Part shown: in pieces, positions 16,393 through 25,364 of the stretch
How the letters are laid out: each line of letters starts with the position of its first letter
Numbering within the stretch: the stretch's first letter is position 1
NCBI GenBank assembly: GCA_963826515.1
Contig: CAWGXI010000016.1
Location: 248,001 to 312,000, forward strand
DNA from: DATFVJ01 sp963826515
GTDB lineage: Bacteria > Actinomycetota > Actinomycetes > Streptosporangiales > Streptosporangiaceae
DNA: 64,000 nucleotides
Direction: 5' to 3'
Notes under the pieces: generated by a model
The model's input: only the letters and a program-made list of their open reading frames with translations
What the model was told of the DNA's origin: nothing
Database searches by the model: none
Made by a program: the position numbers and the translations under genes

Positions 16393-18234
16393 TCAGGGTT
16401 CGAAGCGGCCGCCGAGGTGCGTGGCGAGGAAACGTTCGGCCGCAGCGTAGAAGCGCAGCCGGTTCCCCGGCTTGGCGAATCCGTGTCCTTCGTCGGGGAA
16501 CAGCAGGTACTCGTGCGGGATGCCTTTCTCCCGTAGCGCGGCGACGATCTGCTCGCTTTCCGCCTGCTTCACGCGCGGGTCGTTCGCGCCCTGGGCGATC
16601 AGCAGCGGGGTGCTGATCGCCTCGGCCCGCGACAGTGGCGACCGCGACCACAAGAAGTCCGGTTCGGTGTCGGGGTTGCCCACCCGCGTGTGAAACTCGG
16701 CGATCACCGGTTTCCAGTACGCGGGGACCGTGCGGATCAGCGTCGAGAGATTCGACGGGCCGACGATATCGACCGCGCAGCGGAACAGATCCGGGGTGAA
16801 CGCCGCACCGACCAGCGCCGCGTACCCGCCGTAGGACCCGCCGTAGATGCCCACGCGATCCGGATCGGCGTATCCCTGCGAGATCACCCAACCTACGGCG
16901 TCCACCAGGTCGTCGTGCATCCGCGCGCCCCACTCGCGGTTACCCGCGTTCGCGAAGCTCTTGCCGTATCCGGTCGAGCCGCGGAAGTTCACCTGGACGC
17001 AGAGGTACCCGCGGTTGGCCAGCCACTGTGCTTCTGGATCAAAGCCCCAGGTGTCGCGGGTCCACGGGCCGCCGTGCACGTTCAGCACCGCCGGCAGGGA
17101 CTCCCTGGAAACCCCGGCTGGAAAGGTCAGGTACCCGTGGATCTGCAGGCCGTCCCTGGAGGTGAACGAGAACGGCTCCATCGGGGCGAGGCCAGCGTCT
17201 GCCAGGGCGGGCCGGTCCGAGAACAGAAAGGTCCCGCGGCCAGTCCCGCGGTCGAAGGAATAGAAGCGGGCCGGCCCGTCGGCGTGATCGTAGGCGACGA
17301 TCCAGGTGATTTCCTCGCGGTCACGGGAAAGCGGGCGCAGGTCGCCGCCGTCGAGGGCCTGCAGGGCCGCAAGGTCGTCCGCCGCCGCCGGGTCGAGCGG
17401 CTGCCACCGCAGCCGCTCGCGCTGGAACGCCACCAGCCGCGGCACCCGGCTGCGCCGGTCGACCAGCGCTCCGGCGACGTCGCACTCGGGGTCCTGCGCG
17501 ACCACCTCTATCTCGCCGGTGGCCAGGTCCATCCAGACGAGCCGCGCCGCGTTGACGCCCACCGAGGTGGTCAGCAGCAGCCGGGTGCCATCGGCGCTGA
17601 AACCGGCGGGACCCGTGGCCAGGCTGTCCTCTTGCGCAACCTCGAGCAGCGGACGCCAGGGCGCATCGGGCCCGCCCAGGTCGCGGACCATGATCGTGCG
17701 GCCGCCGTCAGGCCGCGGCGCGACACCGGCCCTGACCCGCAGGCTGGCATCCGTCACCAGCCCCACCAGCCCCGGATTCTCCAGCACCTTGGTCAGCTCG
17801 CCGGTCGCCAGGTGTAGCTCATACACGTCGTGCAGCTGCTCGTTGTCCCGGTTGAGGCCGATCAGCATCCGGTCGGGGATGTCGAGGTCGCGGGCGATAA
17901 CCTGGGCCTGAACACCGTCGTAGGGCGTCAGGTCGCGAATCTGCCCGGTCCGCAGGTTGACGTCGTACAGCCGCCAGTTCTCGTCCCCGCCGCGATCTTG
18001 CAAATAGCCCAGGCGCGCGTCGTCCGGGGCCCAGAAGAAGGTTCGGATCCCGCGGTCCGTATCGTCGGTCACCGGGCGCGCGTCGTCCGCCCCGATAGTG
18101 GCGGCCCACACGTTGAGCACGCCGTCGCGCGGGGCGATCCACGCCAGCCGGGTGCCGTCAGGCGAGACCTGCGGCGAGATGCGCTCTGGGTTTCCGAAAA
18201 GCGATGTACGAGGAATGAGGTCAGCCAGGGTCAC
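16393..18234 (-). CDS. S9 family prolyl oligopeptidase / acylaminoacyl peptidase
   Basis: Cytoplasmic serine peptidase of 613 residues. It has an N-terminal beta-propeller (about 1-340; repeats such as SPDGTRLAWIAP, APDDARLGYLQD, SADGTRLLLTTS) and a C-terminal alpha/beta hydrolase. The oxyanion/HGG motif is VLNVHGGPWTRD, the nucleophile Ser sits in GIYGGSYGGYAALVG, the Asp in AQGANDPRVKQAES and the His in PDEGHGFAKPGNR. No signal peptide. ATG 18234 is followed by the normal MTLADLIPRTSLFGNPER opening. It is a single gene on the minus strand, convergent with the rhodanese gene and separated from the acyl-CoA dehydrogenases by only 20 bases, so cotranscription with them is possible. Confidence 0.94.
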   Translation of the reverse strand: MTLADLIPRTSLFGNPERISPQVSPDGTRLAWIAPRDGVLNVWAATIGADDARPVTDDTDRGIRTFFWAPDDARLGYLQDRGGDENWRLYDVNLRTGQIRDLTPYDGVQAQVIARDLDIPDRMLIGLNRDNEQLHDVYELHLATGELTKVLENPGLVGLVTDASLRVRAGVAPRPDGGRTIMVRDLGGPDAPWRPLLEVAQEDSLATGPAGFSADGTRLLLTTSVGVNAARLVWMDLATGEIEVVAQDPECDVAGALVDRRSRVPRLVAFQRERLRWQPLDPAAADDLAALQALDGGDLRPLSRDREEITWIVAYDHADGPARFYSFDRGTGRGTFLFSDRPALADAGLAPMEPFSFTSRDGLQIHGYLTFPAGVSRESLPAVLNVHGGPWTRDTWGFDPEAQWLANRGYLCVQVNFRGSTGYGKSFANAGNREWGARMHDDLVDAVGWVISQGYADPDRVGIYGGSYGGYAALVGAAFTPDLFRCAVDIVGPSNLSTLIRTVPAYWKPVIAEFHTRVGNPDTEPDFLWSRSPLSRAEAISTPLLIAQGANDPRVKQAESEQIVAALREKGIPHEYLLFPDEGHGFAKPGNRLRFYAAAERFLATHLGGRFEP

Positions 18235-18254
18235 CCACGAGAGGCTACTGCCCG

Positions 18255-19463
18255 CTAGCGGGTGGAGAGCGCAGCGGGCAGGCCGGCAAGACCCGCCAGC
18301 GTGGCGCGGTACCTGTCCGGTGTGCCGAACGCGATCGACGCGCTCTTCGCCCGCTTCAGGTAGAGGTGCGCGGGATGCTCCCAGGTGAAGCCGACACCGC
18401 CGTGCATCTGGACGGACTCCTGCGCCGCCGCGATCGCCGCATCGCAGCAGCAGGACTTGGCGAGCGCGACCGCGACCGCAGTGTCCGGGTCACCGGTGGC
18501 CAGGCACGCGGCGGCGTACCGCGCGGCCGCCCTTGCCTGGGTGACCGACACCCACAGGTCGGCAAGCCGGTGCTTGAGCGCCTGGAAGGAGCCGACCTGA
18601 CGCGCGAACTGCCGCCGGTCCAGCACGTAGCCGACCGTCATCTGCACGCACCGCTCGGCCAGGCCGAGTTGCTCGGAGCCGAGCACGGCCGCGCCCGCGG
18701 TGAGCCCGGCTGACACCGCACGCTCCGCCGTCTCCCCCGCCACGATCGGCCGGGCGGGCACCTCATGCAGCGACAGGTCGCACAACTGCCTGGTCATGTC
18801 CAGCGACGTGACCGGAGTCATGGTTACCCCGGCGGCGCTCGTGTCCACCTCGTACAACCCGAAAGGCACGCCGTCCGCCGGCACGAGCAGCACGTCCGCG
18901 GGCAACGCGTCCGCGACTCCCGCGACGGTCCCGCTCAGCCTGGCCATACCGGGGTCCTTGTCGGCCGGCTGCGGCCGCGCGAGGCGGGCCGTGCGGGAGA
19001 CCGGCGCGCCGGGCATGTCCGCGAACGGCACGGCGAGGGCTGCGGTGACGTGGCCCGTGGCCAGTCTGGCGAGCAGTTCCGTGTCACCGGCCGATAGCAG
19101 CGCGGCCGTTGCCACGACCGCGCTGCCCAGGTAAGGGACGGGTGCGACGGCACGCCCGAGTTCCTCGGCCGTGACGCAGGCCTCGCGGAAGGAAGCCGCC
19201 GCGCCGCCCTGCTCGGCGGGGATGAGAAGCCCGGCGCAGCCGAGGTCGGCGGCGAGGACCCGCCAGAGCCCGGCGTTGTACGGCTCATCGCTCTCGGATC
19301 TCGCGAGCACCGCGTGCCAGCCGCAGCGATCGTCGAGCAGCGCCCGCACCGCAGCCCGCAGGTGCTCCTCCTCCTCGCTGTACAGCAGGCTGGGAAGCCG
19401 CGGCGCGCCGCCGCCCGCCGCAGCAGATTGATCAGAAGCGTTCACCGCGGCAGTTCCTTCCAT
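18255..19463 (-). CDS. Acyl-CoA dehydrogenase, second subunit of a pair
   Basis: Flavin-dependent acyl-CoA dehydrogenase family protein of 402 residues. Visible landmarks are GCAGLLIPAEQGGAAASFRE, the middle beta-domain, GYVLDRRQFARQVGSFQALK with its FAD-contact Arg, and QMHGGVGFTWEHPAHLYLKR. The usual catalytic glutamate is not evident at the expected C-terminal site, whereas the partner gene has IEGGTSEVL. This fits the actinobacterial heteromeric ACADs (ChsE-like), where the two chains share FAD sites. It overlaps the upstream partner by 22 bases. Likely steroid or lipid side-chain oxidation; substrate inferred only. Confidence 0.9.
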   Translation of the reverse strand: MEGTAAVNASDQSAAAGGGAPRLPSLLYSEEEEHLRAAVRALLDDRCGWHAVLARSESDEPYNAGLWRVLAADLGCAGLLIPAEQGGAAASFREACVTAEELGRAVAPVPYLGSAVVATAALLSAGDTELLARLATGHVTAALAVPFADMPGAPVSRTARLARPQPADKDPGMARLSGTVAGVADALPADVLLVPADGVPFGLYEVDTSAAGVTMTPVTSLDMTRQLCDLSLHEVPARPIVAGETAERAVSAGLTAGAAVLGSEQLGLAERCVQMTVGYVLDRRQFARQVGSFQALKHRLADLWVSVTQARAAARYAAACLATGDPDTAVAVALAKSCCCDAAIAAAQESVQMHGGVGFTWEHPAHLYLKRAKSASIAFGTPDRYRATLAGLAGLPAALSTR

Positions 19464-20728
19464 GGCACGTCCTTGTCCATCCGGATCTCGGCCGGCAGGC
19501 CGAGGACCCGCTCGGCGATGACGTTCCGCAGCACTTCGGAGGTGCCGCCCTCGATCGAGTTTCCGCGCGCCCGCAGGTACCTGTAGCCGGGACCGCGGCC
19601 AAAGAAGTTCGCCGACTCCGGCCGGTGCATCGTCCAGTCGTCGTACAAGAGCCCCGCCTGGCCGGCCAGTTCGACCTCAAATCCCGAGATCTCCTGGTTC
19701 AGCCGCGCGAACACCAGCTTGGCCGCCGACCCGGCTGGACCCGGCTGCCCGGCGGCGAGTTGCTGGCGCAGCCGTTCGGAAGCAAGCCTTGCCACCTCCG
19801 CCTCCACCCAGAACCGCAGCAGGCGGTCATGCAGCCCCGGAGTCCGCAGGTCAGGCCGCTCCCGCCAGGTGCGGGCGGCCGACGCGATCATCCCGCCCTC
19901 CCTGGGCAGCGCCAAGCCGCCGATAGCGACCCGCTCGTTCATCAAGGTGGCCATGGCCACCTGCCATCCGTCGCCGACGGCCCCGAGCCGGTGCGCGTCA
20001 GGAATCCGCACCTCGCTGAGGAACACCTCGTTGAACTCCGCCTCGCCGGTCAGCTGGCGCAGCGGCCGCACCTCCACCCCTGGCGCCGTCATGTCACAGG
20101 CGAAATAGGTCAGCCCGCGGTGCTTGGGCACGTCCGGGTCGCTCCTGGCGACCAGGATCGCCCACCGCGCCCGGTGCGCCTGGGACGTCCATACCTTCTG
20201 GCCGGTCACCACCCAGTGGTCGCCGTCGCGTTCCGCGCGGGTGGCGAGCCCGGCCAGGTCGGAGCCCGCGCCGGGCTCGCTGAACAGCTGGCACCAGACC
20301 TCCTCACCAGTCCAGAGCGGGCGCAGCCAGCGCGTGCGCTGCTCGTCGGTGCCGAACGCGAGGATGGTGGGGGCGGCCATGCCCAGTCCGATGCCGATGC
20401 GTTCTGGATGATTTGAGGGCGCACCGGCCGCGGCGAACTCGGCATCAACGGCGGCCTGCAGCACCCGCGGCGCCCCCATGCCACCGAACCCGGGCGGGTA
20501 GTGCACCCAGGCAAGTCCCGCGTCGAAGCGTGCACGCAGGAAATCGCCTGGTGGCATGGTCGCCGGATCGTGGGTGGCGAGAAACTCCCGCACCCGGTGC
20601 CTGATCTCGTCCGCCGTCGTTGCCGTGCCCGCTTGCGCGGCCGCTTGCGCGGCCACTGGCGTTGCCGTACCCGCTGGCGCGGTCGTCTCCGCGGCCGGCT
20701 CCCCGGCCTGCTGCGCGTCCTGTGCCAT
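19442..20728 (-). CDS. Acyl-CoA dehydrogenase, catalytic partner
   Basis: A 428-residue acyl-CoA dehydrogenase. FAD/substrate motifs are CQLFSEPGAGSDLAGL, GDHWVVTGQKVWTSQAHRA and GLTYFACDMTAPGVEV, with the C-terminal catalytic stretch RARGNSIEGGTSEVLRNVIA carrying the base glutamate. The first 38 residues are an Ala/Gln/Thr-rich leader (partly a 12 bp DNA repeat, GCTTGCGCGGCC) that is not part of the fold; the true start may be internal. Together with the overlapping next gene it forms a two-subunit ACAD operon. Confidence 0.92.
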   Translation of the reverse strand: MAQDAQQAGEPAAETTAPAGTATPVAAQAAAQAGTATTADEIRHRVREFLATHDPATMPPGDFLRARFDAGLAWVHYPPGFGGMGAPRVLQAAVDAEFAAAGAPSNHPERIGIGLGMAAPTILAFGTDEQRTRWLRPLWTGEEVWCQLFSEPGAGSDLAGLATRAERDGDHWVVTGQKVWTSQAHRARWAILVARSDPDVPKHRGLTYFACDMTAPGVEVRPLRQLTGEAEFNEVFLSEVRIPDAHRLGAVGDGWQVAMATLMNERVAIGGLALPREGGMIASAARTWRERPDLRTPGLHDRLLRFWVEAEVARLASERLRQQLAAGQPGPAGSAAKLVFARLNQEISGFEVELAGQAGLLYDDWTMHRPESANFFGRGPGYRYLRARGNSIEGGTSEVLRNVIAERVLGLPAEIRMDKDVPWKELPR

Positions 20729-20814
20729 CTGCGCCTTCCCTTCGGCTTCAGATCACCTTGCCGGGAAGGCGGCAGCGACGGCAAGTGCGCGGATGCGATC
20801 ACCTGCCGCGCAAA

Positions 20815-20851
20815 ACGGCATGCCACGCCCGCCGGGGGCGCGGCATGCCGT
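20815..20851 (-). terminator. Intrinsic terminator of the membrane protein gene
   Basis: Read on the minus strand, a 16 bp stem (one mismatch) built on ACGGCATGCC/GGCATGCCGT with a 5-base loop is followed directly by TTTT. It lies 22 bases beyond the stop of the gene at 20873 and before the ACAD operon. Confidence 0.8.
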
Positions 20852-20872
20852 GCGGCGGCCTGACCGGGAGGG

Positions 20873-21505
20873 TCAGGTGTCAGATGAAACCCCAGTAGCC
20901 GAACTGTCCCTCGCCGGCTCGGCCTTCCGGCGCAGGATCGTTCGCGTGCGGGTGTCCGTGCCGTCCAGATCGTCTGCCCTTTCCTTGTCCACTTCCCCGG
21001 CTTCCTTGCCCACTTCCCCGGCCGTCGGCTCGATGCCGGCCGGCCCTGCTTCCCTGGCGCCTATGACCGCGAAGCGGCCAAGCGCAACGGCGGCGACAAA
21101 GACGATGACGACGCCAAGGCCGGAGAAGAAGCCGATCTCCTCGACCGTCCGCATGAGCGCGCTTCCTGTCGCCACGCCGACCCGTGGGATGTCGGCCGAC
21201 CACACGCTGAAGGTCCTGCCGACGACGAACCACGCACCGCCGAGCGCGGCCAGCAAGGCGCCGAACGCGGCGACGGCGCGGTTCGCGCTCGCGAGCACGA
21301 TCAGCCCGCCAACCGCGGTCGCGATGCCAGGCAGGATCTCCAGCCACCACCGGCCGGAGGTGTAAGCCCAGGCGCGGTCGGGGGTGTAGGCGTAGTGGAA
21401 ATACGGCCCGATGAACGGCACGAGCCCGCCCCACACACCCAGCAGCACGAGCAGGAAGCCGCTGAGGGCGCCGCGCCTCCGCGGAACACGCAGCATCCCA
21501 GCCAT
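20873..21505 (-). CDS. Four-span membrane protein, unknown function
   Basis: A 210-residue protein with four hydrophobic helices (GFLLVLLGVWGGLVPFIGPY, LEILPGIATAVGGLIVLASA, AVAAFGALLAALGGAWFVVG, GFFSGLGVVIVFVAAVALG) and a charged, probably disordered C-terminal tail of about 60 residues. ATG 21505 is preferred over the upstream ATG (21547) because it follows GGGAGTGG. The helix-1 loop PYFHYAYTPDRAWAYTSGRW is characteristic of a conserved actinobacterial membrane family of unknown role. A terminator follows the stop. Confidence 0.75.
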   Translation of the reverse strand: MAGMLRVPRRRGALSGFLLVLLGVWGGLVPFIGPYFHYAYTPDRAWAYTSGRWWLEILPGIATAVGGLIVLASANRAVAAFGALLAALGGAWFVVGRTFSVWSADIPRVGVATGSALMRTVEEIGFFSGLGVVIVFVAAVALGRFAVIGAREAGPAGIEPTAGEVGKEAGEVDKERADDLDGTDTRTRTILRRKAEPARDSSATGVSSDT

Positions 21506-22020
21506 GATCACCACTCCCTTTGGTATCAGATTGTGACCGTTTGCCATACCTACCCGGCCAATCGCTGACTACGCGCCTGTCCGCCGATCACCGGGCCTTG
21601 CCGCAGGTCACGCGCGGGCCGGCCAATCCAGGAAGCCGCGCTGCCAGTCACGATATGGGACCAGAGTTGTCTATGTTGCTAATGTTCCTGACGAGTCTTC
21701 CGTGTCCTAAGTTTCTTGTGTGATTCTGAGCTTAGAGTTCAATCAGTGCCTGTTCCCCCGGTGGTGTGGAGGTGCACCGGACCGCCAGCGCTGATTGCCC
21801 TGGGGGGAGGCCGCGGCGGCGCGTTATCGGATTCGTCACCGCCTGGGCCGAGGGTGGCGCGGCCTGACTAGCGCGCGCACAGTCAAAGGCATGAAGGGCG
21901 CTCACGCTCAACATCTGGGCGGGGATCGTAGTCACCACGTTAGCTCCCTCGTTATGCGAATGGATCGCGGCGGCAGAGGCCCGCATAGCGCCACGGCAAG
22001 CATCGCGACCTCTTTAGGGC
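21506..22020. other. Intergenic interval
   Basis: Upstream of the minus-strand membrane gene and of the decayed DUF11 gene. A hydrophobic stretch (LTLNIWAGIVVTTLAPSLC) readable on the plus strand near 21897-21960 could be the lost signal peptide of the DUF11 gene in yet another frame, but this is weak. Nothing else recognised. Confidence 0.35.
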
Positions 22021-23023
22021 ATGTCTCGCAGATCCCTGGCGGCGCGGATCGGCGCCCAGACGACGACTGCCGCGCCGCTGGCCCGGTCCGAGGGGAATGC
22101 CACGCTGAACTCGACGTCGATCGGCTGCCCTGTCGCGCTCGGCGGTAACCTCACGCTCGGCTCTGGCAGCTTCGACGTGGCAAGCCAGGGCCCGGACGGA
22201 AGCTCCGCTGGCGGCCAGGTGCTGCCGAATGCATTCGCCACGACCGTGCAATCGTGCGGGACCGCGGCCCTGACGATCGCCCTGACAGCCGACGTCGGGT
22301 CGGTGTCGCCTGGCGGCACGGTCAACTACACGATCGCCGTCACCAACTCCGGTTCGCTGGCTACACGGGCGCCCGACCGGGAGCACCGACGCCCGCTGCT
22401 CGATCACGGTCACCGTATCCGGCCTCACGATCTCCCAGACGGCTGGCACCTCGACCGCTGCGCCTGGCGGGGTGGCCCACTACACCATCACCGTGACCAA
22501 CACCGGCCAGACCCCCTACACCGACGCGGCCCTCACCGACCCGCTGGCCGGCGTCCTGGACGACGCCACCTACAACAGCGACGCCGCCACCACCCCCGCC
22601 GCCACCGGCACCCTCAGCTACACCGGCCAGACCCTGTCCTGGACCGGCAACCTCGCGCTCGCCGCCACCGTCACCATCACCATCACCATCACCATCACCA
22701 TCACCATCACCATCAACAACGCCGACACTACCGGCGACAAAACCCTCACCAACACCGTCATCTCCGACACGCCCGGCAGCAACTGCACTCTACGATCACC
22801 TGGGCCGGCGATCTGCGGGTCAACACGTCTGCGGTGATCACCTACTCCGTCACCACCAATGGCGCGGACACCGGCAACACCACCCTCACGAACACGGTCA
22901 GCACGACCGCGCCGGGCGCAAGGCGGGAATCTGATCAGCAACGACTACGCGGTGGATGTGCCCTTTGTCGCGCCAGGCGCCTACACGGGCACCCTCGACT
23001 ACATCGCCGCAGCGAATCCGTAG
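22021..23023 (+). pseudogene. DUF11-repeat surface protein, decayed (three frame changes)
   Basis: Homologous DUF11 sequence alternates between two frames. 22021-22380: SCGTAALTIALTADVGSV and GGTVNYTIAVTNSGS. From about 22373 in the next frame: CSITVTVSGLTISQTAGTS, HYTITVTNTGQTPYTDAALT, GTLSYTGQTLSWTGNLALAA. Back to the first at about 22787: STITWAGDLRVNTSAVITYS. The second frame again from about 22920: NLISNDYAVDVPFVAP, ending at TAG 23021. A 6 bp ACCATC repeat (22673-22713) codes alternating Thr-Ile. No intact product is possible; originally a secreted or surface-anchored repeat protein. Confidence 0.72.
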
Positions 23024-23052
23024 GGGTGCCTGCCCAGGTCATGTCTCGTGCC

Positions 23053-23772
23053 CTAGATTGAGCGATCCTCGATCTCCCACGCGTGGTCGAGGACGTGCCA
23101 GGCGAGCCGGCGGATCGCGTATCGCACCGGCCAGCCCCTGGGGACGGGCAGGGTCCCATCAGACGGCGTCTCAAGTACCGCCGCGATGGCGTCCCGATGC
23201 GCCTCGATCGCGCCCGCGTCACTGATCGCGGGCTCACGGAGCTTGACCCCGACCTTGCGTGCGTACGCAGTCTCCGCGCCGAGGACGTGGGCGGCAATCT
23301 TGTCGCGGTCCCGGCCGCCGCCGCGCGGCCCCTTGCGCAACCCAGCTGGCGCGGCCGCGACCACGCGGTCGAAATATGCCCACGAGGCGCGCAGCAGCGC
23401 CGTCGACCGGCTCGCCTGCTCCTTGGTCAGCGGCTCGGAGTCGGCCGCCGCGAACGCACCAGGCGCGCCGAAATCAGTGGTCGCGTTCCCTGCCAACCGC
23501 TCCTTTACTTCGAAGGCATGTGCTGCTACTTCGAAGGCATGTGCTGCCTCGAAGGTATGTGCTGCCTCGAAGGCGTCACCTGCGCTGGCCGCGAAACCGG
23601 CCGCGTCAGAGTCGGCGAGCGCTACCACGGATGCGTACCTGGGGACGTACGCCGCCAGCGTCTCGAGCGCGGCTTCCTCACTCCTGCCGCTGCGGCACCA
23701 GCCAGGCCAGTCGAACGCGCAGGCGAAAACGCGCTTCTTCCCCGACTCCAGATAGACCTCCGTCGCCACCAT
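23053..23772 (-). CDS. Conserved actinobacterial protein, DinB-like fold
   Basis: A 239-residue protein. The opening VYLESGKKRVFACAFDWPGW with CRSGRSEEAALETLAAYVPR is typical of a conserved actinobacterial hypothetical family. The C-terminal half (KIAAHVLGAETAYARKVG, VRYAIRRLAWHVLDHAWEIE) looks like a DinB/damage-inducible four-helix metal-binding bundle with conserved His residues. An in-frame minisatellite codes the AFEAAHTFEAAHAFEV repeat at about residues 65-90, probably a surface loop expansion. The reaction is unknown. Confidence 0.7.
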   Translation of the reverse strand: MVATEVYLESGKKRVFACAFDWPGWCRSGRSEEAALETLAAYVPRYASVVALADSDAAGFAASAGDAFEAAHTFEAAHAFEVAAHAFEVKERLAGNATTDFGAPGAFAAADSEPLTKEQASRSTALLRASWAYFDRVVAAAPAGLRKGPRGGGRDRDKIAAHVLGAETAYARKVGVKLREPAISDAGAIEAHRDAIAAVLETPSDGTLPVPRGWPVRYAIRRLAWHVLDHAWEIEDRSI

Positions 23773-23784
23773 GGCGCGATCCTC

Positions 23785-25035
23785 TCATCCGGGGCAGCCG
23801 TTGCTCAGGGCCGCGCCCATCCGGTCGCAGATCTCGGTGAGGACCGCGCCCGAGGTGGCGAAGTTGAGCCGCACGAAGCCGCCCCCGCCAGCCTGGCTGA
23901 CGTGCGTTCGCGGCGCGCCGTGATCACTGGGCTCCGGGCGGGCCGCCAGGACACCGCGGAACTCCACGAAGTCAGAACCCGGACTCAGCCTGACGTTCGC
24001 CCGGTCCAGGAAGAATGCCGCAGGATCGCCGTCCAGGCCAAGATGACGGCAGTCCAGCCAGGCAAGATAGGTCGCGTCTGGGGGGACATAGCCGATACCC
24101 AGCGGCCGGAGCATCTTGTCGATCATCCGGCGGTTCTCCTCCAGCCGGTCGAGCACGGCCGACAACCATGACCCACCGTCGCGCCACGCGGCCAGGGTCG
24201 CTGTCACCCCTGGCACGTTCGCGACACCGAACAACTCGGGCGGCAGTGCCGCGAACGCACCGCGGACGGCAGGCGACCCCACATGAGCTACCGCACACCT
24301 GATGCCCGCCAGGTTGAACGCCTTGGTAGCGGAGGTGAGGGTGACCGTGCGCGCGGCCGCCGCCGCCGAAGTCGACGCGAACGGTATGTGCTCGTGCGCC
24401 GGGTAGGTCAGGTCCGCGTGCACCTCGTCAGAGATAACCAGCAGGTCATGCGTTGCCGCGACCGCCGCCATCGAATCCAGTTCCTGCCTGTCGAACGAGC
24501 GGCCTGTCGGGTTGTGCGGGTTGACCAGGATCATCGCCCGGGCGCCGCTCGCCGCGGCGTCGCGTGCGAACCGCTCCGGATCGAACCCCCAGCCGGATGC
24601 GGAATGCTCCATTGGGATCTCAACGAGGGGGCGGTTCATCACCGCGAGCGTCTCGAGAAACGGGCGGTACGCGGGCAGATGCATGGCGACAGGGTCGCCC
24701 GGCGCCGTCGCGACGTGCAGCACGGCCTGCAGTCCCTGGATGATGTCGCTGAACTCGCGCACCTCGGACGGATCCACCGACCAGCCGAAGCGCCCGGCCA
24801 TGCGGGCGGCGAAGGCCTCACGCAGCGGCACGGCCTTATGCAGCCACTGGGGGTAACCGAGATCACCGCCCGCCACCAGGGCGGCGAGCGCCTCGCGTAC
24901 CGCCCGGGGCGGCGGAAAGTCCATGTCGGCCACCCAGGCCGCGAGCCCGTCGGGCCCGACCGACCGCCACTTGAGACCTGGTTTGGCATGCAGCCAGCGC
25001 GGGTCGACGTCCAGTTCGGCCGCGTTACCTGTCAT
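23785..25035 (-). CDS. PatB/MalY-type PLP aminotransferase / cystathionine beta-lyase
   Basis: Fold-type I PLP enzyme of 416 residues. Motifs are WVADMDFPPPRAVREALAAL near the N-terminus (the MalY/PatB signature), MILVNPHNPTGRSFDR (PLP Asn), LLVISDEVHADLTYP (Asp), and VTLTSATKAFNLAGIRCAV with the Schiff-base Lys. The C-terminal Arg that binds the carboxylate lies in FVRLNFATS. ATG 25035 gives the normal family length; the open frame upstream (88 residues) is Arg/Pro-rich noise. C-S lyase or aminotransferase activity cannot be separated by sequence. Confidence 0.92.
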   Translation of the reverse strand: MTGNAAELDVDPRWLHAKPGLKWRSVGPDGLAAWVADMDFPPPRAVREALAALVAGGDLGYPQWLHKAVPLREAFAARMAGRFGWSVDPSEVREFSDIIQGLQAVLHVATAPGDPVAMHLPAYRPFLETLAVMNRPLVEIPMEHSASGWGFDPERFARDAAASGARAMILVNPHNPTGRSFDRQELDSMAAVAATHDLLVISDEVHADLTYPAHEHIPFASTSAAAAARTVTLTSATKAFNLAGIRCAVAHVGSPAVRGAFAALPPELFGVANVPGVTATLAAWRDGGSWLSAVLDRLEENRRMIDKMLRPLGIGYVPPDATYLAWLDCRHLGLDGDPAAFFLDRANVRLSPGSDFVEFRGVLAARPEPSDHGAPRTHVSQAGGGGFVRLNFATSGAVLTEICDRMGAALSNGCPG

Positions 25036-25364
25036 CCGCACTCTCCATCCGGCCTTCGCCGCCGCGCACGCACGCGCCCCCAAATCCCACCCTAATAGTC
25101 CCTGCGTCAGCATGATCGCCGCGCTGCGGGGTAACGGGCCCGAATGTGCGCGCTTTGGAGCGGGCCCGAACGTGACTGGCGGGCCCCTGCCTGGTTCCTG
25201 GCGGATCATGCCGGGCAGGCGGCCGGGGCGGGGCGCCCGGCGGAGCGCCTTCCGGAAGGGCAACCACCCGGACCGCCGGGCGACCCGCCCGCTTAGCACG
25301 TGCCTGGACCAAACCAGGGGCGAGCCATGCGGTATCTGATCACCATGACGTTAGGGTCACAGGC
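25036..25364. other. Divergent intergenic region
   Basis: Holds the promoters of the minus-strand PatB-like gene and the plus-strand aldo/keto reductase. No gene, repeat or clear operator was recognised. Confidence 0.4.

Noticed and set aside
22670..22720. Poly-histidine tract in one plus-strand frame
   Set aside because: It is the CACCAT reading of the ACCATC repeat. The homologous DUF11 frame reads it as Thr-Ile repeats, so the His tract is not meaningful.
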